Positions 45,726-54,742 of a DNA stretch of 64,000 nt are shown piece by piece. Made by a program: the position numbers and the translations under genes. How positions within the stretch are numbered: position 1 is the stretch's first letter; every line of letters starts with the position of its first letter. Source of the DNA: Roseiarcus fermentans (GTDB taxonomy: Bacteria > Pseudomonadota > Alphaproteobacteria > Rhizobiales > Beijerinckiaceae); NCBI RefSeq assembly GCF_003315135.1, contig NZ_QNRK01000021.1, forward strand, positions 62,001-126,000. The letters run 5' to 3'. Below the pieces are notes generated by a model, which had not been told where the DNA came from, searched no databases, and saw only the letters and a program-made list of their open reading frames with translations.

Positions 45726-46859
45726 TCAAGTCTCCTCCGCCTCTCCCTCCGCCCAGCCCCTGCGCGTCTCCTCGATGTAGGCGTCGAGTCTCCCCTCGCC
45801 AATCGCGCTGCGCGCCCCGGCCATCAGATCCTGATAATAGGCGAGATTGATCTCGGTGAGCGCCATCATGGCGAGAATCTCGCCGGCCTTGACCAGGTGG
45901 CGGAAGTAGGCGCGCGAATAGTCACGCGCCATCGCCGAGGTCGACAGCGGGTCGACCGGCCGGGAATCGTCGGCGAAGCGGGCGTTGCGCAGGTTCAACC
46001 GGCCGGCCCGCGTGAAGACCATGCCGTGCCGCCCGGCCCGCGTCGGCATCACGCAGTCGAACATGTCGACGCCGCGCCGGAGCGACTGCAGCAGGTCGTC
46101 GGGCGTGCCGACGCCCATGAGGTAGCGCGGCTTCGTGTCCGGCAGGTGCGGGATCACCGCTTCGATCGTCGCCAGCATGTCCGCCTGCGGCTCGCCGACG
46201 GCGAGGCCGCCGATCGCGTAGCCGTGGAAATCCATGCCGACCAGCGCCCTGGCGCTCTCGATGCGCAAGGTCCTCTCGACGCCGCCCTGAACGATGCCGA
46301 ACAGAGCCCGGCCGGGCTGGTCGTCGCCAAAGGCCGCCTTCGACCGCTCCGCCCAACGCAGCGACAGGCGCATGGCGCGCTCGGCCTCCTCGGGCGGGCA
46401 CGGCAACTTCACGCATTCGTCCATCTGCATCTGGATGTCGGCGCCGAGCAGCCGCTGGATCTCCATCGACCGCTCCGGCGTCAGCTCGTGGCGCGAGCCG
46501 TCGATATGCGACTGGAAGATCACGCCGTTCCCGTTGATCTTGCGCAGCTTGGCGAGACTCATGACCTGGAACCCGCCCGAGTCGGTCAGGATCGGCCGCG
46601 GCCAGTTCATGAACCGGTGCAGGCCGCCGAGGCGCGCGATCCGCTCCGCGCCCGGCGCCAGCATCAGGTGGTAGGTGTTGGAGAGAACGATGTCGGCGCC
46701 GGTGGCGCGCACGTCCTCGGGACGCATCGCCTTGACGGTCGCCGCCGTCCCGACCGGCATGAAGGCGGGGGTGCGGATGTCTCCGCGCGGCGTCAGCAGC
46801 GCCCCCGTGCGCGCCGCGCCGTCGCGGGCGTGAATGGTGAGAGCGATGGCGTCGGTCAT
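45726..46859 (-). CDS. tgt: tRNA-guanine transglycosylase lacking the usual zinc ligands
   Basis: Tgt exchanges G34 for preQ1 in queuosine tRNAs. The 377-residue product has the catalytic aspartates in [12 protein letters not shown] (Asp93) and [15 protein letters not shown] (Asp268). Where bacterial Tgt has C-x-C-x2-C and a distant His as zinc ligands, this protein reads [15 protein letters not shown] and TEINLAYY: the four ligand positions are Ser306, Ser308, Ala311 and Ile337. The spacing matches the Zymomonas enzyme (318/320/323/349) with a constant offset, so the site is substituted rather than deleted. The start overlaps the queA stop (ATGA). Confidence 0.95.
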   Translation of the reverse strand: MTDAIALTIHARDGAARTGALLTPRGDIRTPAFMPVGTAATVKAMRPEDVRATGADIVLSNTYHLMLAPGAERIARLGGLHRFMNWPRPILTDSGGFQVMSLAKLRKINGNGVIFQSHIDGSRHELTPERSMEIQRLLGADIQMQMDECVKLPCPPEEAERAMRLSLRWAERSKAAFGDDQPGRALFGIVQGGVERTLRIESARALVGMDFHGYAIGGLAVGEPQADMLATIEAVIPHLPDTKPRYLMGVGTPDDLLQSLRRGVDMFDCVMPTRAGRHGMVFTRAGRLNLRNARFADDSRPVDPLSTSAMARDYSRAYFRHLVKAGEILAMMALTEINLAYYQDLMAGARSAIGEGRLDAYIEETRRGWAEGEAEET

Positions 46860-47950
46860 GCGGCGTCTCTGTCGCGCCGGCCGATCAGGAGGCAGGCGTC
46901 CCCATAGGAATAGAAGCGATAGCCGGCGGCGATCGCGTGGGCGTAGGCAGCCTTCACGGTCGCGAGCCCGCTGAAGGCGGACACCAGCATGAACAGCGTC
47001 GAGCGCGGCAGGTGGAAGTTGGTCATCAGCGCGTCGACCGCGCGGAAGCGGTAGCCGGGCGTGATGAAGATCGCCGTCTCGCCGGCGAACGGCCTAACCC
47101 CGCCCGCGTCGTCGGCGGCGCTCTCGAGGATCCGGGCGGAGGTCGTGCCGACCGCGACGATGCGGCCGCCCGCGGCGCGCGCGACGTTCAGGGCGTCGGC
47201 GGTCGCGGCGTCGATCGCGCCCCACTCGCTGTGCATGACGTGATCGTCGGTGTCGTCGGCCTTGACCGGGAGGAAGGTCCCCGCCCCGACGTGCAGCGTC
47301 ACGCGGTGGAGGGTGACGCCGCGTTCCGCGAGGCGCGCGGCGAGGTCCGGGGTGAAATGAAGCCCCGCCGTCGGGGCCGCGACCGCGCCCTCGCGCGCGG
47401 CGAACATCGTCTGGTAGTCGGCGCGGTCCTTGTCTCCGGGGGGGCGCCGGGCGGCGATGTAGGGCGGCAGCGGCGGCGAACCGAGGCGGTCGATCGCCTC
47501 GTCGAGTGCGGCGCCGGAGAAATCGAAGCGCAGCGTGACCTCGCCCGCCTCGCCCTTGTCCTCGACCTCGGCGTCGAGCGCGGCGAGGAGGCAGGCCATG
47601 CTCTCGCTCGCTTCGCCGAACCGGACCCGCTCGCCGACCCTGAGCTTCTTGGCCGGGCGGACGAGCGCCCGCCAGCGGCAATCGTCGATTCTCTTGATGA
47701 GCGTGGCCTCGATGGAGGCGACCGCCTCGCCGCGCACCCGAATCCCGTCGAGCCGCGCGGCGATCACCCGCGTGTCGTTGACGACGAGCGCGTCGCCGGG
47801 ACGCAGCAGGCCCGGCAGGTCCGCCACGCGCGCGTCCGCGAGGGCGCCGTCCGAGGCGACGACCAGCATGCGGGCGCTGTCGCGGGGAGACGCGGGCTCG
47901 AGCGCGATGCGGTCGGGCGGCAGGTCGAAGTCGAAGGCGTCGACGCGCAT
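46856..47950 (-). CDS. queA: S-adenosylmethionine:tRNA ribosyltransferase-isomerase
   Basis: QueA transfers and isomerises the ribosyl group of SAM onto preQ1-tRNA to give epoxyqueuosine. The 364-residue product contains [61 protein letters not shown], and [20 protein letters not shown], all diagnostic. It is translated just before tgt with a 4-base overlap. Upstream lies the inverted repeat and the divergent GxxExxY gene. Confidence 0.96.
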   Translation of the reverse strand: MRVDAFDFDLPPDRIALEPASPRDSARMLVVASDGALADARVADLPGLLRPGDALVVNDTRVIAARLDGIRVRGEAVASIEATLIKRIDDCRWRALVRPAKKLRVGERVRFGEASESMACLLAALDAEVEDKGEAGEVTLRFDFSGAALDEAIDRLGSPPLPPYIAARRPPGDKDRADYQTMFAAREGAVAAPTAGLHFTPDLAARLAERGVTLHRVTLHVGAGTFLPVKADDTDDHVMHSEWGAIDAATADALNVARAAGGRIVAVGTTSARILESAADDAGGVRPFAGETAIFITPGYRFRAVDALMTNFHLPRSTLFMLVSAFSGLATVKAAYAHAIAAGYRFYSYGDACLLIGRRDRDAA

Positions 47951-47982
47951 GGGTTTGCGCTCCTAACCCGCGGGCCGAAAGC

Positions 47983-48065
47983 CTTCGTGTATCTTCGTGT
48001 CCTTCGTGGTAAACACGTTCGGCGCTGGGTTGGGATCACCACGAAGGACACCAAGAGACACGAAG
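47983..48065. repeat. Inverted repeat between queA and the GxxExxY gene
   Basis: CTTCGTGTATCTTCGTGTCC (arm at 47983-48010) is mirrored, with two mismatches over 28 bases, by the right arm at 48038-48065 that contains ACCACGAAGGACACCAAG. The CACGAAGGACAC sequence is a well-known accompaniment of GxxExxY genes in many genomes. The right arm ends 2 bases before the GxxExxY start codon. Confidence 0.8.
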
Positions 48066-48067
48066 AG

Positions 48068-48457
48068 ATGCATGAGCCGATTCCCTCCCGGGTTGAAGCT
48101 GCCGCGCGAATTTGCGTCGACGCCGCTCTGCACGTTCACAGGGAGCTTGGCCCGGGCCTGCTGGAGTCCGCCTACGAACATTGCCTCGCTTACGAGATCT
48201 GCCGCCGCGGCTTTCCGATCCGACGGCAAGTCGCTCTCCCGATCGTCTATGAAGGCGAGAAACTCGACGCAGGCTACAGACTCGACCTCGTCGTCGACGG
48301 GGCGGTGATCGTCGAAATCAAGTCCGTTGACGCCCTGGCGCCGATTCACGACGCGCAGGTCCTGACCTATCTCAAACTGTCGGGCCTGCGCGTCGGGCTC
48401 CTGATGAATTTCAACGTCGCCCTGTTCAAGCAGGGGCTCAAACGCTTCGTTCTCTAG
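48068..48457 (+). CDS. GxxExxY family protein
   Basis: A 129-residue protein with the family's name-giving motif HRELGPGLLESAYEHCL (GPGLLESAY), then EICRRGFPIRRQVALPIVYE, YRLDLVVDGAVIVEIKSVD and LKLSGLRVGLLMNFNVALFK, which together suggest a PD-(D/E)XK-like fold. Its biological role is not established. The start at 48068 follows a repeat arm directly, and translation of the repeat in frame would yield TTKDTKRHEE, a typical spurious extension. It is on the opposite strand from and between ppiB and queA, genes normally adjacent in Hyphomicrobiales. Confidence 0.85.
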   Translation: MHEPIPSRVEAAARICVDAALHVHRELGPGLLESAYEHCLAYEICRRGFPIRRQVALPIVYEGEKLDAGYRLDLVVDGAVIVEIKSVDALAPIHDAQVLTYLKLSGLRVGLLMNFNVALFKQGLKRFVL

Positions 48458-48461
48458 ACCC

Positions 48462-48914
48462 TCAGCTCAAGCTGGCCGTGACGATCTTGTCCGGGTCGCG
48501 GACCGGCTCGCCGCGCTTGATCTTGTCGACGTTCTCCATGCCGGACGTCACCTTGCCCCACACCGTGTACTGGCGGTCGAGGAAGTGGGCGTCGCCGAAG
48601 CAGATGAAGAACTGCGAGTTGGCCGAATCCGGGTTCTGGGCGCGCGCCATCGAGCAGGTGCCGCGCACGTGCGGCTCGGCGTTGAACTCGGCCTTGAGGT
48701 TCGGATACTTCGAGCCGCCGGTGCCGGTGCCGTGCGGGCAGCCGGTCTGGGCCATGAACCCGTCGATCACCCGGTGGAACACGATGCCGTCGTAAAAGCC
48801 CTCGGAAACGAGCTTCTTGATGTGGGCGACGTGGTTGGGCGCAACGGCCGGGTTCATCTCGATCACGACCGGGCCCTTGGTCGTCTCCAGGGTCAGCGTA
48901 TTGCCTTCGCTCAT
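48462..48914 (-). CDS. ppiB: Cytoplasmic cyclophilin-type peptidyl-prolyl isomerase
   Basis: A 150-residue cyclophilin with no signal peptide: IVFHRVIDGFMAQTGCPHGTG, GTCSMARAQNPDSANSQFFI and LDRQYTVWGKVTSGM contain the active-site Arg, Phe and Gln/Met positions. ATG at 48914 is preferred because AGGAG stands 8 bases upstream; a GTG at 48923 adds three residues. It follows the exported cyclophilin gene closely, so the pair is co-transcribed. Confidence 0.93.
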   Translation of the reverse strand: MSEGNTLTLETTKGPVVIEMNPAVAPNHVAHIKKLVSEGFYDGIVFHRVIDGFMAQTGCPHGTGTGGSKYPNLKAEFNAEPHVRGTCSMARAQNPDSANSQFFICFGDAHFLDRQYTVWGKVTSGMENVDKIKRGEPVRDPDKIVTASLS

Positions 48915-48925
48915 GCCAATCACTC

Positions 48926-49477
48926 CTATTTTGCCGCGGCCATTTTCATCGACACGATCTTGTCCGGGTTGGCCACCGCGCCGTTGTTCGCCTGCGTCCC
49001 GGCCTTGATCTTGTCGACCGCGTCCATGCCCGAGACGACCTCGCCGAAGGCGGTGTACTGGCCGTCGAGGAAGCGCGAGTCCTTCGTCACGATGAAGAAC
49101 TGCGAATTGGCGGAATTGGGGTCGCCCGACCGCGCCATGCCGACGATGCCGCGCTTGAACGGGGTGTCGTTGAACTCGGCGTCGATGTTGGGCAGGTCCG
49201 AGCGGCCGCCGCCGGTGCCGGTCGGGTCGCCGGTCTGGGCCATGAAGCCCGGGATCACGCGATGGAACACGATGCCGTCGTAGAAGCCGCGCTTGACCAG
49301 GGTCTCGATCTGCTCGACGTGCTTGGGGGCCCAGTCGGGCCGCAGTCGGATCACGACCTTGCCGCCGTTCTTGAGCGTCATGACGACGGTGTTGTCCGCG
49401 TCCTCGCTCGCGGCCCAGGCGGCCCCGGCGAAAAGAAGAGGAATCGCAAGCGCCGCGCGGCGACTGATTGTGAACAT
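48926..49477 (-). CDS. ppiA: Exported cyclophilin-type peptidyl-prolyl isomerase
   Basis: A 183-residue cyclophilin with an N-terminal signal peptide (about 1-22, RRAALAIPLLFAGAAWA). IVFHRVIPGFMAQTGDPTGTG, GIVGMARSGDPNSANSQFFI and LDGQYTAFGEVVSGMDAV are the catalytic segments. It should fold proline-containing proteins in the periplasm. The tandem ppiA-ppiB order ahead of queA is typical of the order. Confidence 0.92.
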   Translation of the reverse strand: MFTISRRAALAIPLLFAGAAWAASEDADNTVVMTLKNGGKVVIRLRPDWAPKHVEQIETLVKRGFYDGIVFHRVIPGFMAQTGDPTGTGGGRSDLPNIDAEFNDTPFKRGIVGMARSGDPNSANSQFFIVTKDSRFLDGQYTAFGEVVSGMDAVDKIKAGTQANNGAVANPDKIVSMKMAAAK

Positions 49478-49767
49478 GCAGGGCCTCGAAGTGACTGCGC
49501 CCGCTCGGCGCCGGCGCTCCTTAGCAGGTTGAAGGCGCGTTGCAACCGCAGCGTGGCAGGCGGCGCCGCCGATCCTCTCCCCCGGCTCGACCCGGCGCCG
49601 CGTTTACGCCTCTTGCGGCGCGACGACGCGGCGCCCGTCAATATTTTGGCCGGCGCCGGAACAATCCCAATCTTGCCCTTTTTGGCCGATAGCCGGACAA
49701 TGACTGCTTGGGAGACGGCTCCCGGGCGGCCGGCGGCGGGGCTCTCCATGAACGCGTCCGAGGCTCG

Positions 49768-50175
49768 ATGAAAGGGATTTTACTTGCCGTTGCGGGCTGC
49801 CTGGCGGCGACCTTGACGGGGCCGGCCTTCGCCGATTCGCTGACCCGCTCTTGCGACTACAAGGGCGACGGGAAGCTCGGCCCGCTCACCATCGACTTCG
49901 ACGAGGCCGCGCGCTCGGTGCGGGTGACCACGCCGGACGGCCGCGTCTATCGCTACCAGAACGGGGTGACCGGTCGGATCGGCCCCGCCACGGCGGACGA
50001 CGATCTCGGCCCGGTCGAGCAATTCGTCAATCTGCGCCCGGACAGGGTCGAGGTCGGCTTCCGCTGGCTCGACGACGGCTCGACCGGCCATCTCGCCTAT
50101 TTCGACCCGACCGCTTTCAAGAACCCGGCCAAGCGCTGCGTCTGGCGCTCGCTCTGGGCCTTCGCGACCGGCTGA
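49768..50175 (+). CDS. Exported protein of unknown function
   Basis: A 135-residue protein with a signal peptide (about 1-22, ending FADSLTRSC). The mature part is acidic (CDYKGDGKLGPLTIDFDEAA, VRVTTPDGRVYRYQNG, VEVGFRWLDDGSTGHLAYF) with two cysteines (29 and 126) that may pair. I do not recognise a family; the beta-rich pattern suggests a small periplasmic domain. ATG at 49768 fits the signal peptide; the longer frame upstream does not. It is divergent from ppiA and convergent with trpB2. Confidence 0.65.
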   Translation: MKGILLAVAGCLAATLTGPAFADSLTRSCDYKGDGKLGPLTIDFDEAARSVRVTTPDGRVYRYQNGVTGRIGPATADDDLGPVEQFVNLRPDRVEVGFRWLDDGSTGHLAYFDPTAFKNPAKRCVWRSLWAFATG

Positions 50176-50226
50176 GCGGCCTTGGCCCGCCGCCGGCGCC
50201 GCGCGGCGCCGGCGGCGGCCTGGATG

Positions 50227-51594
50227 TCACTCCGCCGCCAGCTTGGGCAGGTGGGCGAGCGAGGCCTCCAGTTCCTTCGGATCGTAGTCCTGGTCGCGAA
50301 GCTTGCCGGCGAAATAGTCGGTGTAGGCCTGCATGTCGAAATGGCCGTGCCCCGAGAGGTTGAAGAGGATCGTCGGAGACTTGCCCTCCTCGCGCGCCTT
50401 CAACGCCTCGTCGATCGCCGCCCGGACGGCATGGGTCGATTCCGGCGCCGGCACGATGCCCTCGTTGCGGGCGAACAGGACCCCCGCCTCGAAGCACGGG
50501 TTCTGGTGATAGGCGCGCGCCTCGATCAAGCCGAGTTCCTTGCAGTGGCTGACCAGCGGCGCCATGCCGTGGTAGCGAAGGCCGCCGGCGTGGAAGCCCG
50601 GCGGGACGAACTCCGACCCCAGCGTGTGCATCTTGACCAGCGGGGTCATGTGGGCCGTGTCGCCGAAGTCGAAGGCGTAGGTTCCCCGCGTCAGCGACGG
50701 GCAGGCCGCAGGCTCGACTGCGATCACCCGCACGTCCCGCTTATCGCGCAGCTTCTTGCCGATGAACGGGAAGGCGAGGCCGGCGAAGTTGGAGCCGCCG
50801 CCGGCGCAGCCGATCACCACGTCCGGATAGGCGTCCGCCGCCTCCATCTGCTCGATCGCCTCGATGCCGATCACCGTCTGGTGCATCAGCACGTGGTTGA
50901 GCACGGAACCGAGCGCGTATTTCGTGTCGGCGTTCTTGGCCGCGACCTCGACCGCCTCGGAAATGGCCATGCCCAGGCTGCCCGGAGACTCCGGATGCGC
51001 GGCCAGGATCGCCCGGCCCGCCTCGGTCTCGTTGCTGGGGCTCGCGACGCAGGTCGCGCCGTAGGTCTCCATCAGCGCCCGCCGATAGGGCTTCTGCTGG
51101 TAGGACACCTTCACCATGAAGACCTTGACCTCGAGGCCGAACAGCGCGCCGGCGAAGGCGAGCGAGGAGCCCCACTGGCCCGCGCCGGTCTCGGTCGACA
51201 GCTTCGTCACCCCCTCGGCCTTGTTGTAGAAGGCCTGCGCGACCGCAGTGTTGGGCTTGTGGCTGCCGGCGGGGCTCACGCCTTCGTATTTGTAGAAGAT
51301 GCGCGCCGTCGTGCCGAGCGCCTGCTCGAGGCGGCGGGCGCGATGGAGCGGCGTCGGGCGCCACATGCGATAGATGTCGCGCACCGGCTTGGGGATCTGG
51401 ATGTGCCGCTCGGTCGACACCTCCTGGCCGATCAGCGCCATCGGGAACAGCGGCGCGAGATCGTCGGGCCCGATCGGGCCGCCGTGACCGGGATGCAGCA
51501 CCGGCGGGGGCGGCGTCGGAAAGTCGGCGACAATGTTGTACCAGGAATGGGGGATCCGGTCCTCGCCCATCGCGTATTTGATCGCTTCGCTCAT
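50227..51594 (-). CDS. Tryptophan synthase beta-like PLP enzyme (TrpB2)
   Basis: A 455-residue PLP-fold II enzyme of the TrpB2 type, longer than canonical Trp[20 protein letters not shown] contains the PLP-binding lysine, [13 protein letters not shown] the active-site glutamate region, and [18 protein letters not shown] the phosphate-binding glycine loop. TrpB2 proteins convert serine and indole to tryptophan but are usually not partnered with TrpA. No trp gene is nearby, which fits a salvage role. Confidence 0.92.
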   Translation of the reverse strand: MSEAIKYAMGEDRIPHSWYNIVADFPTPPPPVLHPGHGGPIGPDDLAPLFPMALIGQEVSTERHIQIPKPVRDIYRMWRPTPLHRARRLEQALGTTARIFYKYEGVSPAGSHKPNTAVAQAFYNKAEGVTKLSTETGAGQWGSSLAFAGALFGLEVKVFMVKVSYQQKPYRRALMETYGATCVASPSNETEAGRAILAAHPESPGSLGMAISEAVEVAAKNADTKYALGSVLNHVLMHQTVIGIEAIEQMEAADAYPDVVIGCAGGGSNFAGLAFPFIGKKLRDKRDVRVIAVEPAACPSLTRGTYAFDFGDTAHMTPLVKMHTLGSEFVPPGFHAGGLRYHGMAPLVSHCKELGLIEARAYHQNPCFEAGVLFARNEGIVPAPESTHAVRAAIDEALKAREEGKSPTILFNLSGHGHFDMQAYTDYFAGKLRDQDYDPKELEASLAHLPKLAAE

Positions 51595-51760
51595 TGTGCC
51601 TCCCTCGGGACGTTTCGCCCGAAAACACGGCGCGGAACGCTACATGACCGGCGGGACGCGGTGAACGGCTTTTTTTGTCGCGGGGGCGGTCGCCTTGACA
51701 GAGCGCGGAGCGCTGCGCCATCAGGCGCCGTCGGCCCGGAGCCGAACGGCTGGCCGAGAC

Positions 51761-52624
51761 ATGATTTCTTCGAAGGACCTGCGCCACCGGCTGGAATACG
51801 CCGGCTTTCGCGTCGCGGAGGCTGTCGCCCGAGCCGTTCCGCTCGAGGTCGCTTCGAAAGCCTCCGGCCTCGCCTGGCGCCTCATCGCGCCGCGCCTCTA
51901 CCGGCAGGAGCGCGTGCTGCGCAACCTCGCGCTCGCGTTTCCCGACATGCCGGAGACCGAGCGCAGGACGCTCGCCGCCGCGACATGGGAGAATCTCGGC
52001 CGCACCTTCGCCGAGTCCTTTCACCTCCGGCGCATCGCCTCGCAAGGCCGGGTGACCCTCGATCCCGACTCCCCCTGGGACGCGATCGCGAGCGGGCCGT
52101 GCGTGTTGTGCGGCCTGCACCTCGGCAACTGGGAGCTGATGGGCTGCGCGGCCAAGCGCGTCGGCGCGCCCTTGACCGGAGTCTACCAGCGGATGAGCAA
52201 CCCGCTCGTCGACGCCGAGACGCACAGGATGCGCGCCTTCCTCTACGAAGGCGGGCTCCTGCCCAAGACCCCGGTGACGGCGCGCGCCCTGCTCAGGGCG
52301 GCGAGGAGCGGCGGCTACCCGGCCTTTCTCGCCGACCTGCGCGACGACCGGGGCGCAGCCGTGCCGTTTTTCGGCCACCCCGCGCGCTCGAACGTCTTTC
52401 CCGCGCTGCTCGCCCGCACGACCGGACTGCCGCTCTATGCGGCTGCGGCGTTCCGCCTGCCGAAGGTGCGCTTCCGCGTCCGGGTCGTCCGCGTGCCGAT
52501 CCCGGAAACCGACGACCAGCAGGCCGACGCGGTCGCCGCCACCGCGGCGCTCCAGGCGCAGTTCGAGGCCTACATCCGCGAGGCCCCCGAGCAGTGGATG
52601 TGGGCGCATCGGAAGTGGGACTGA
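51761..52624 (+). CDS. Lipid A biosynthesis-type lauroyl/acyl acyltransferase (LpxL/HtrB family)
   Basis: A 287-residue protein of the LpxL/HtrB family. The catalytic H-x4-E motif is HLGNWELMG (about 125-133), with GVYQRMSNPLVD, LADLRDDRGAAVPFFG and APEQWMWAHRKWD at the C-terminus. A weak hydrophobic stretch near 25-45 may anchor it to the membrane. Enzymes of this family add secondary acyl chains to lipid A or related lipids. ATG at 51761 (MISSKDLRHRLE) is used; the open frame upstream is not homologous. It is divergent from the trpB2 gene. Confidence 0.88.
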   Translation: MISSKDLRHRLEYAGFRVAEAVARAVPLEVASKASGLAWRLIAPRLYRQERVLRNLALAFPDMPETERRTLAAATWENLGRTFAESFHLRRIASQGRVTLDPDSPWDAIASGPCVLCGLHLGNWELMGCAAKRVGAPLTGVYQRMSNPLVDAETHRMRAFLYEGGLLPKTPVTARALLRAARSGGYPAFLADLRDDRGAAVPFFGHPARSNVFPALLARTTGLPLYAAAAFRLPKVRFRVRVVRVPIPETDDQQADAVAATAALQAQFEAYIREAPEQWMWAHRKWD

Positions 52625-52812
52625 CGCGAACTTTCGACCGCCCATAGCCCATTCGGGAGGAAACCGCTTCGCCAGGGCTTGCTCCCGGCGAGCCCGTCGC
52701 CGATCCTGCCTCGACCGAGACGAACCGGTCAGGGAGAAACACACGCCATGCAGGTCGAGGCCGCCGAAAGCGTCGGAATGATACGGATCGCCTGAAGCGC
52801 ATCGGGCGCTGC

Positions 52813-53979
52813 ATGCAGGCCTATGTCGACCGCGGGACCTACGCGGGCGTCAGCACGCTGATCGCCCGGCGCGGCAAGATCGTTGACGCCGGGCAGTTCG
52901 GCTGGCGGGACAAGGAGGCCGCGGCGCCGATGACGGCGGACGCCATCTTCCGCCTCTACTCGATGACCAAGCCGATCGTCTGCACCGCGCTGATGACGTT
53001 CCTCGAGGAAGGGCGCGTGCGCCTCGTCGATCCGGTCGCGGCCTACCTTCCGGCCTTCGGGAGCGTGAAAGCGCTCGGCGACGACGGCGCGCTCGTCGAC
53101 CCGGTCCGTCCGATCCTGGTGTCGGACCTGATGGCGCACACGAGCGGCCTCACCTACCACTTCCTCGACGACTCGCCGGTCAGCCGGATGCTCGCCGACG
53201 CGCTCCTGTTCGACGCCAGCGCGTCGCTTCAGGAGGCCGTCGACGATCTCGCCCGCTATCCGCTCGCCTTCCAGCCCGGAACGCGGTGGCATTACAGCGT
53301 CGGGATCGACGTCGCGGCGCGCCTGATCGAGGTGGTCTCGGGCCAGCCGCTGGCGACGGTCCTGAGCGAGCGGCTGTTCGAGCCGCTCGGCATGATCGAC
53401 ACGGCCTTCGAGGTCCCGGCCGGAAAGCGGCCGCGGCTCGCGGCGATGTACGGACGCCCGGACATCACCCTTCCCACAACGACCGCCCGCCTCGCGCTCG
53501 AAGCGTGGCAGAGGGGCGTCAACGACCGGATCGACGTCTCCGCCACCCATCCAGTCGACCGGCCGGAGACCTTCGTCCGCGGCGGCCATGGCCTGTTCGG
53601 CACGATCGGCGACTATTTCCGCTTCGCCCAGATGCTGGCGAACGGCGGCGCGCTCGACGGGACGCGCGTCATCGGTCGCAAGACGCTGGAGCTGATGCAC
53701 GCCAACCACATTCCGCCGGCGCTGCTTCCGCTCGAGATCGGCGGCTTTCCCCTGCTCGGCTACGGCTTCGGCCTCGGCTCGCGGGTCGCCATGAACGTCG
53801 CTCTGACCGCGGCGCCGGGTTCCGTCGGCGAGTTCGGCTGGTCGGGCGCCGCCAAGACCCACTACTGGGTCGATCCGCAGGAACAGATGGTCGGGCTGTT
53901 CATGACCCAGTCGATGCTGAGCTACGACCTTCCCGAACTCGACCTGCGGGCGCTGGCGTATCAGGCGATCGACGACTGA
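52813..53979 (+). CDS. Class C beta-lactamase-fold serine hydrolase, 5' end probably frameshifted
   Basis: From 52813 the frame encodes 388 residues with FRLYSMTKPIVC (S-x-x-K nucleophile motif, Ser47), HYSVG (Y-x-N position replaced by Y-S-V) and GHGLFGTIGDYFRFAQM plus the GEFGWSGAAKTHYW segment. These are features of the beta-lactamase/esterase (EstB-like) family. The expected N-terminus 'ESVGM..DRLKRIGRCMQAYV' is split: ATG at 52748 with AGGGAG upstream reads MQVEAAESVGM then runs out of frame, while DTDRLKRIG continues in the frame of 52813. One extra base at about 52780 would join them. So the gene is either frameshifted or affected by a sequence error; it would otherwise start internally. 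Confidence 0.85.
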   Translation: MQAYVDRGTYAGVSTLIARRGKIVDAGQFGWRDKEAAAPMTADAIFRLYSMTKPIVCTALMTFLEEGRVRLVDPVAAYLPAFGSVKALGDDGALVDPVRPILVSDLMAHTSGLTYHFLDDSPVSRMLADALLFDASASLQEAVDDLARYPLAFQPGTRWHYSVGIDVAARLIEVVSGQPLATVLSERLFEPLGMIDTAFEVPAGKRPRLAAMYGRPDITLPTTTARLALEAWQRGVNDRIDVSATHPVDRPETFVRGGHGLFGTIGDYFRFAQMLANGGALDGTRVIGRKTLELMHANHIPPALLPLEIGGFPLLGYGFGLGSRVAMNVALTAAPGSVGEFGWSGAAKTHYWVDPQEQMVGLFMTQSMLSYDLPELDLRALAYQAIDD

Positions 53980-54096
53980 GGCGTCGCTCCGGCCGCTTCG
54001 GCGGCGGCGGCCCGACGGTCGCCCGATCGCCGGCGACGCAACGCGTCGCTTGTGATAGCATGTTCCGCGTCACGGCCGGTCCGGAGGCGTCGGGAC

Positions 54097-54618
54097 ATGC
54101 AGACCATCGGGCTCGCCGCTCTCATCGGTCTCGGTTTGGCCGCCTCGGCGACGGCGGGCGAGCCGGTCCCTGCGGACTATCAAGGCGTCTGGGCGGCGGC
54201 GAGAGACTGCAAGGGCGACTTTCAGACAATCCGCGAAGGAAGCGTCGATCGACGATCCACGGTTTGCCGGGTCGAGCGGGTCGCACGGTCCGACGCGGGG
54301 CCGAGCGCCGTCACCTTGACCTGCGGGGCCGGTCAGAGTCGCGAGATTTGGCGCGCCGAAACGGTCGACGACACGGATTTTCTCGTCATAGCCCGGTTGC
54401 AGCCGGAAACGGAAACGGGAGTCGCGATCGAGCTTCTCGAGCGTTGTCCCGGAATCCCGATCGCCGACATTCCGCTCAGCGAAATCCCGGGCAATCCGGT
54501 TGCAGCCGCCGCATCCGAGGCCCGGGCGGTTCCGCACTCCCCCGGCCGACATCGCGTGCGCCAGCATCTCCATCCACATCCGCAAACAGGCAACACGTGG
54601 AAGCATAGCTCGCAGTAA
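54097..54618 (+). CDS. Exported protein of unknown function
   Basis: The product has 173 residues, with a signal peptide (about 1-20, QTIGLAALIGLGLAASATAG) and a mature part containing four cysteines (near 37, 62, 83 and 122) that fit two disulfides. ADYQGVWAAARDCKGDFQTI and ELLERCPGIPIADIPLSEI show no family I know. The last 35 residues are Pro/Arg/His-rich and look like read-through beyond a conserved end. ATG at 54097 fits the signal peptide. Confidence 0.6.
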   Translation: MQTIGLAALIGLGLAASATAGEPVPADYQGVWAAARDCKGDFQTIREGSVDRRSTVCRVERVARSDAGPSAVTLTCGAGQSREIWRAETVDDTDFLVIARLQPETETGVAIELLERCPGIPIADIPLSEIPGNPVAAAASEARAVPHSPGRHRVRQHLHPHPQTGNTWKHSSQ

Positions 54619-54742
54619 GACATCAGAAGAGTGGGCCGTGTCACAGGTCCTTATCCGCCCGACTGCGTCTCTTGACGCTTGTCAAGACGGTCGGGCGGAC
54701 GCATTCTCCAGTCGCCTCCACCGACGACGCCGGGACTTGCCC

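Noticed and set aside
46937-48067. Long in-frame upstream extension of the GxxExxY gene
   Set aside because: It is antisense to queA and then translates the CACGAAG repeat; the real start is at 48068 or very near it.
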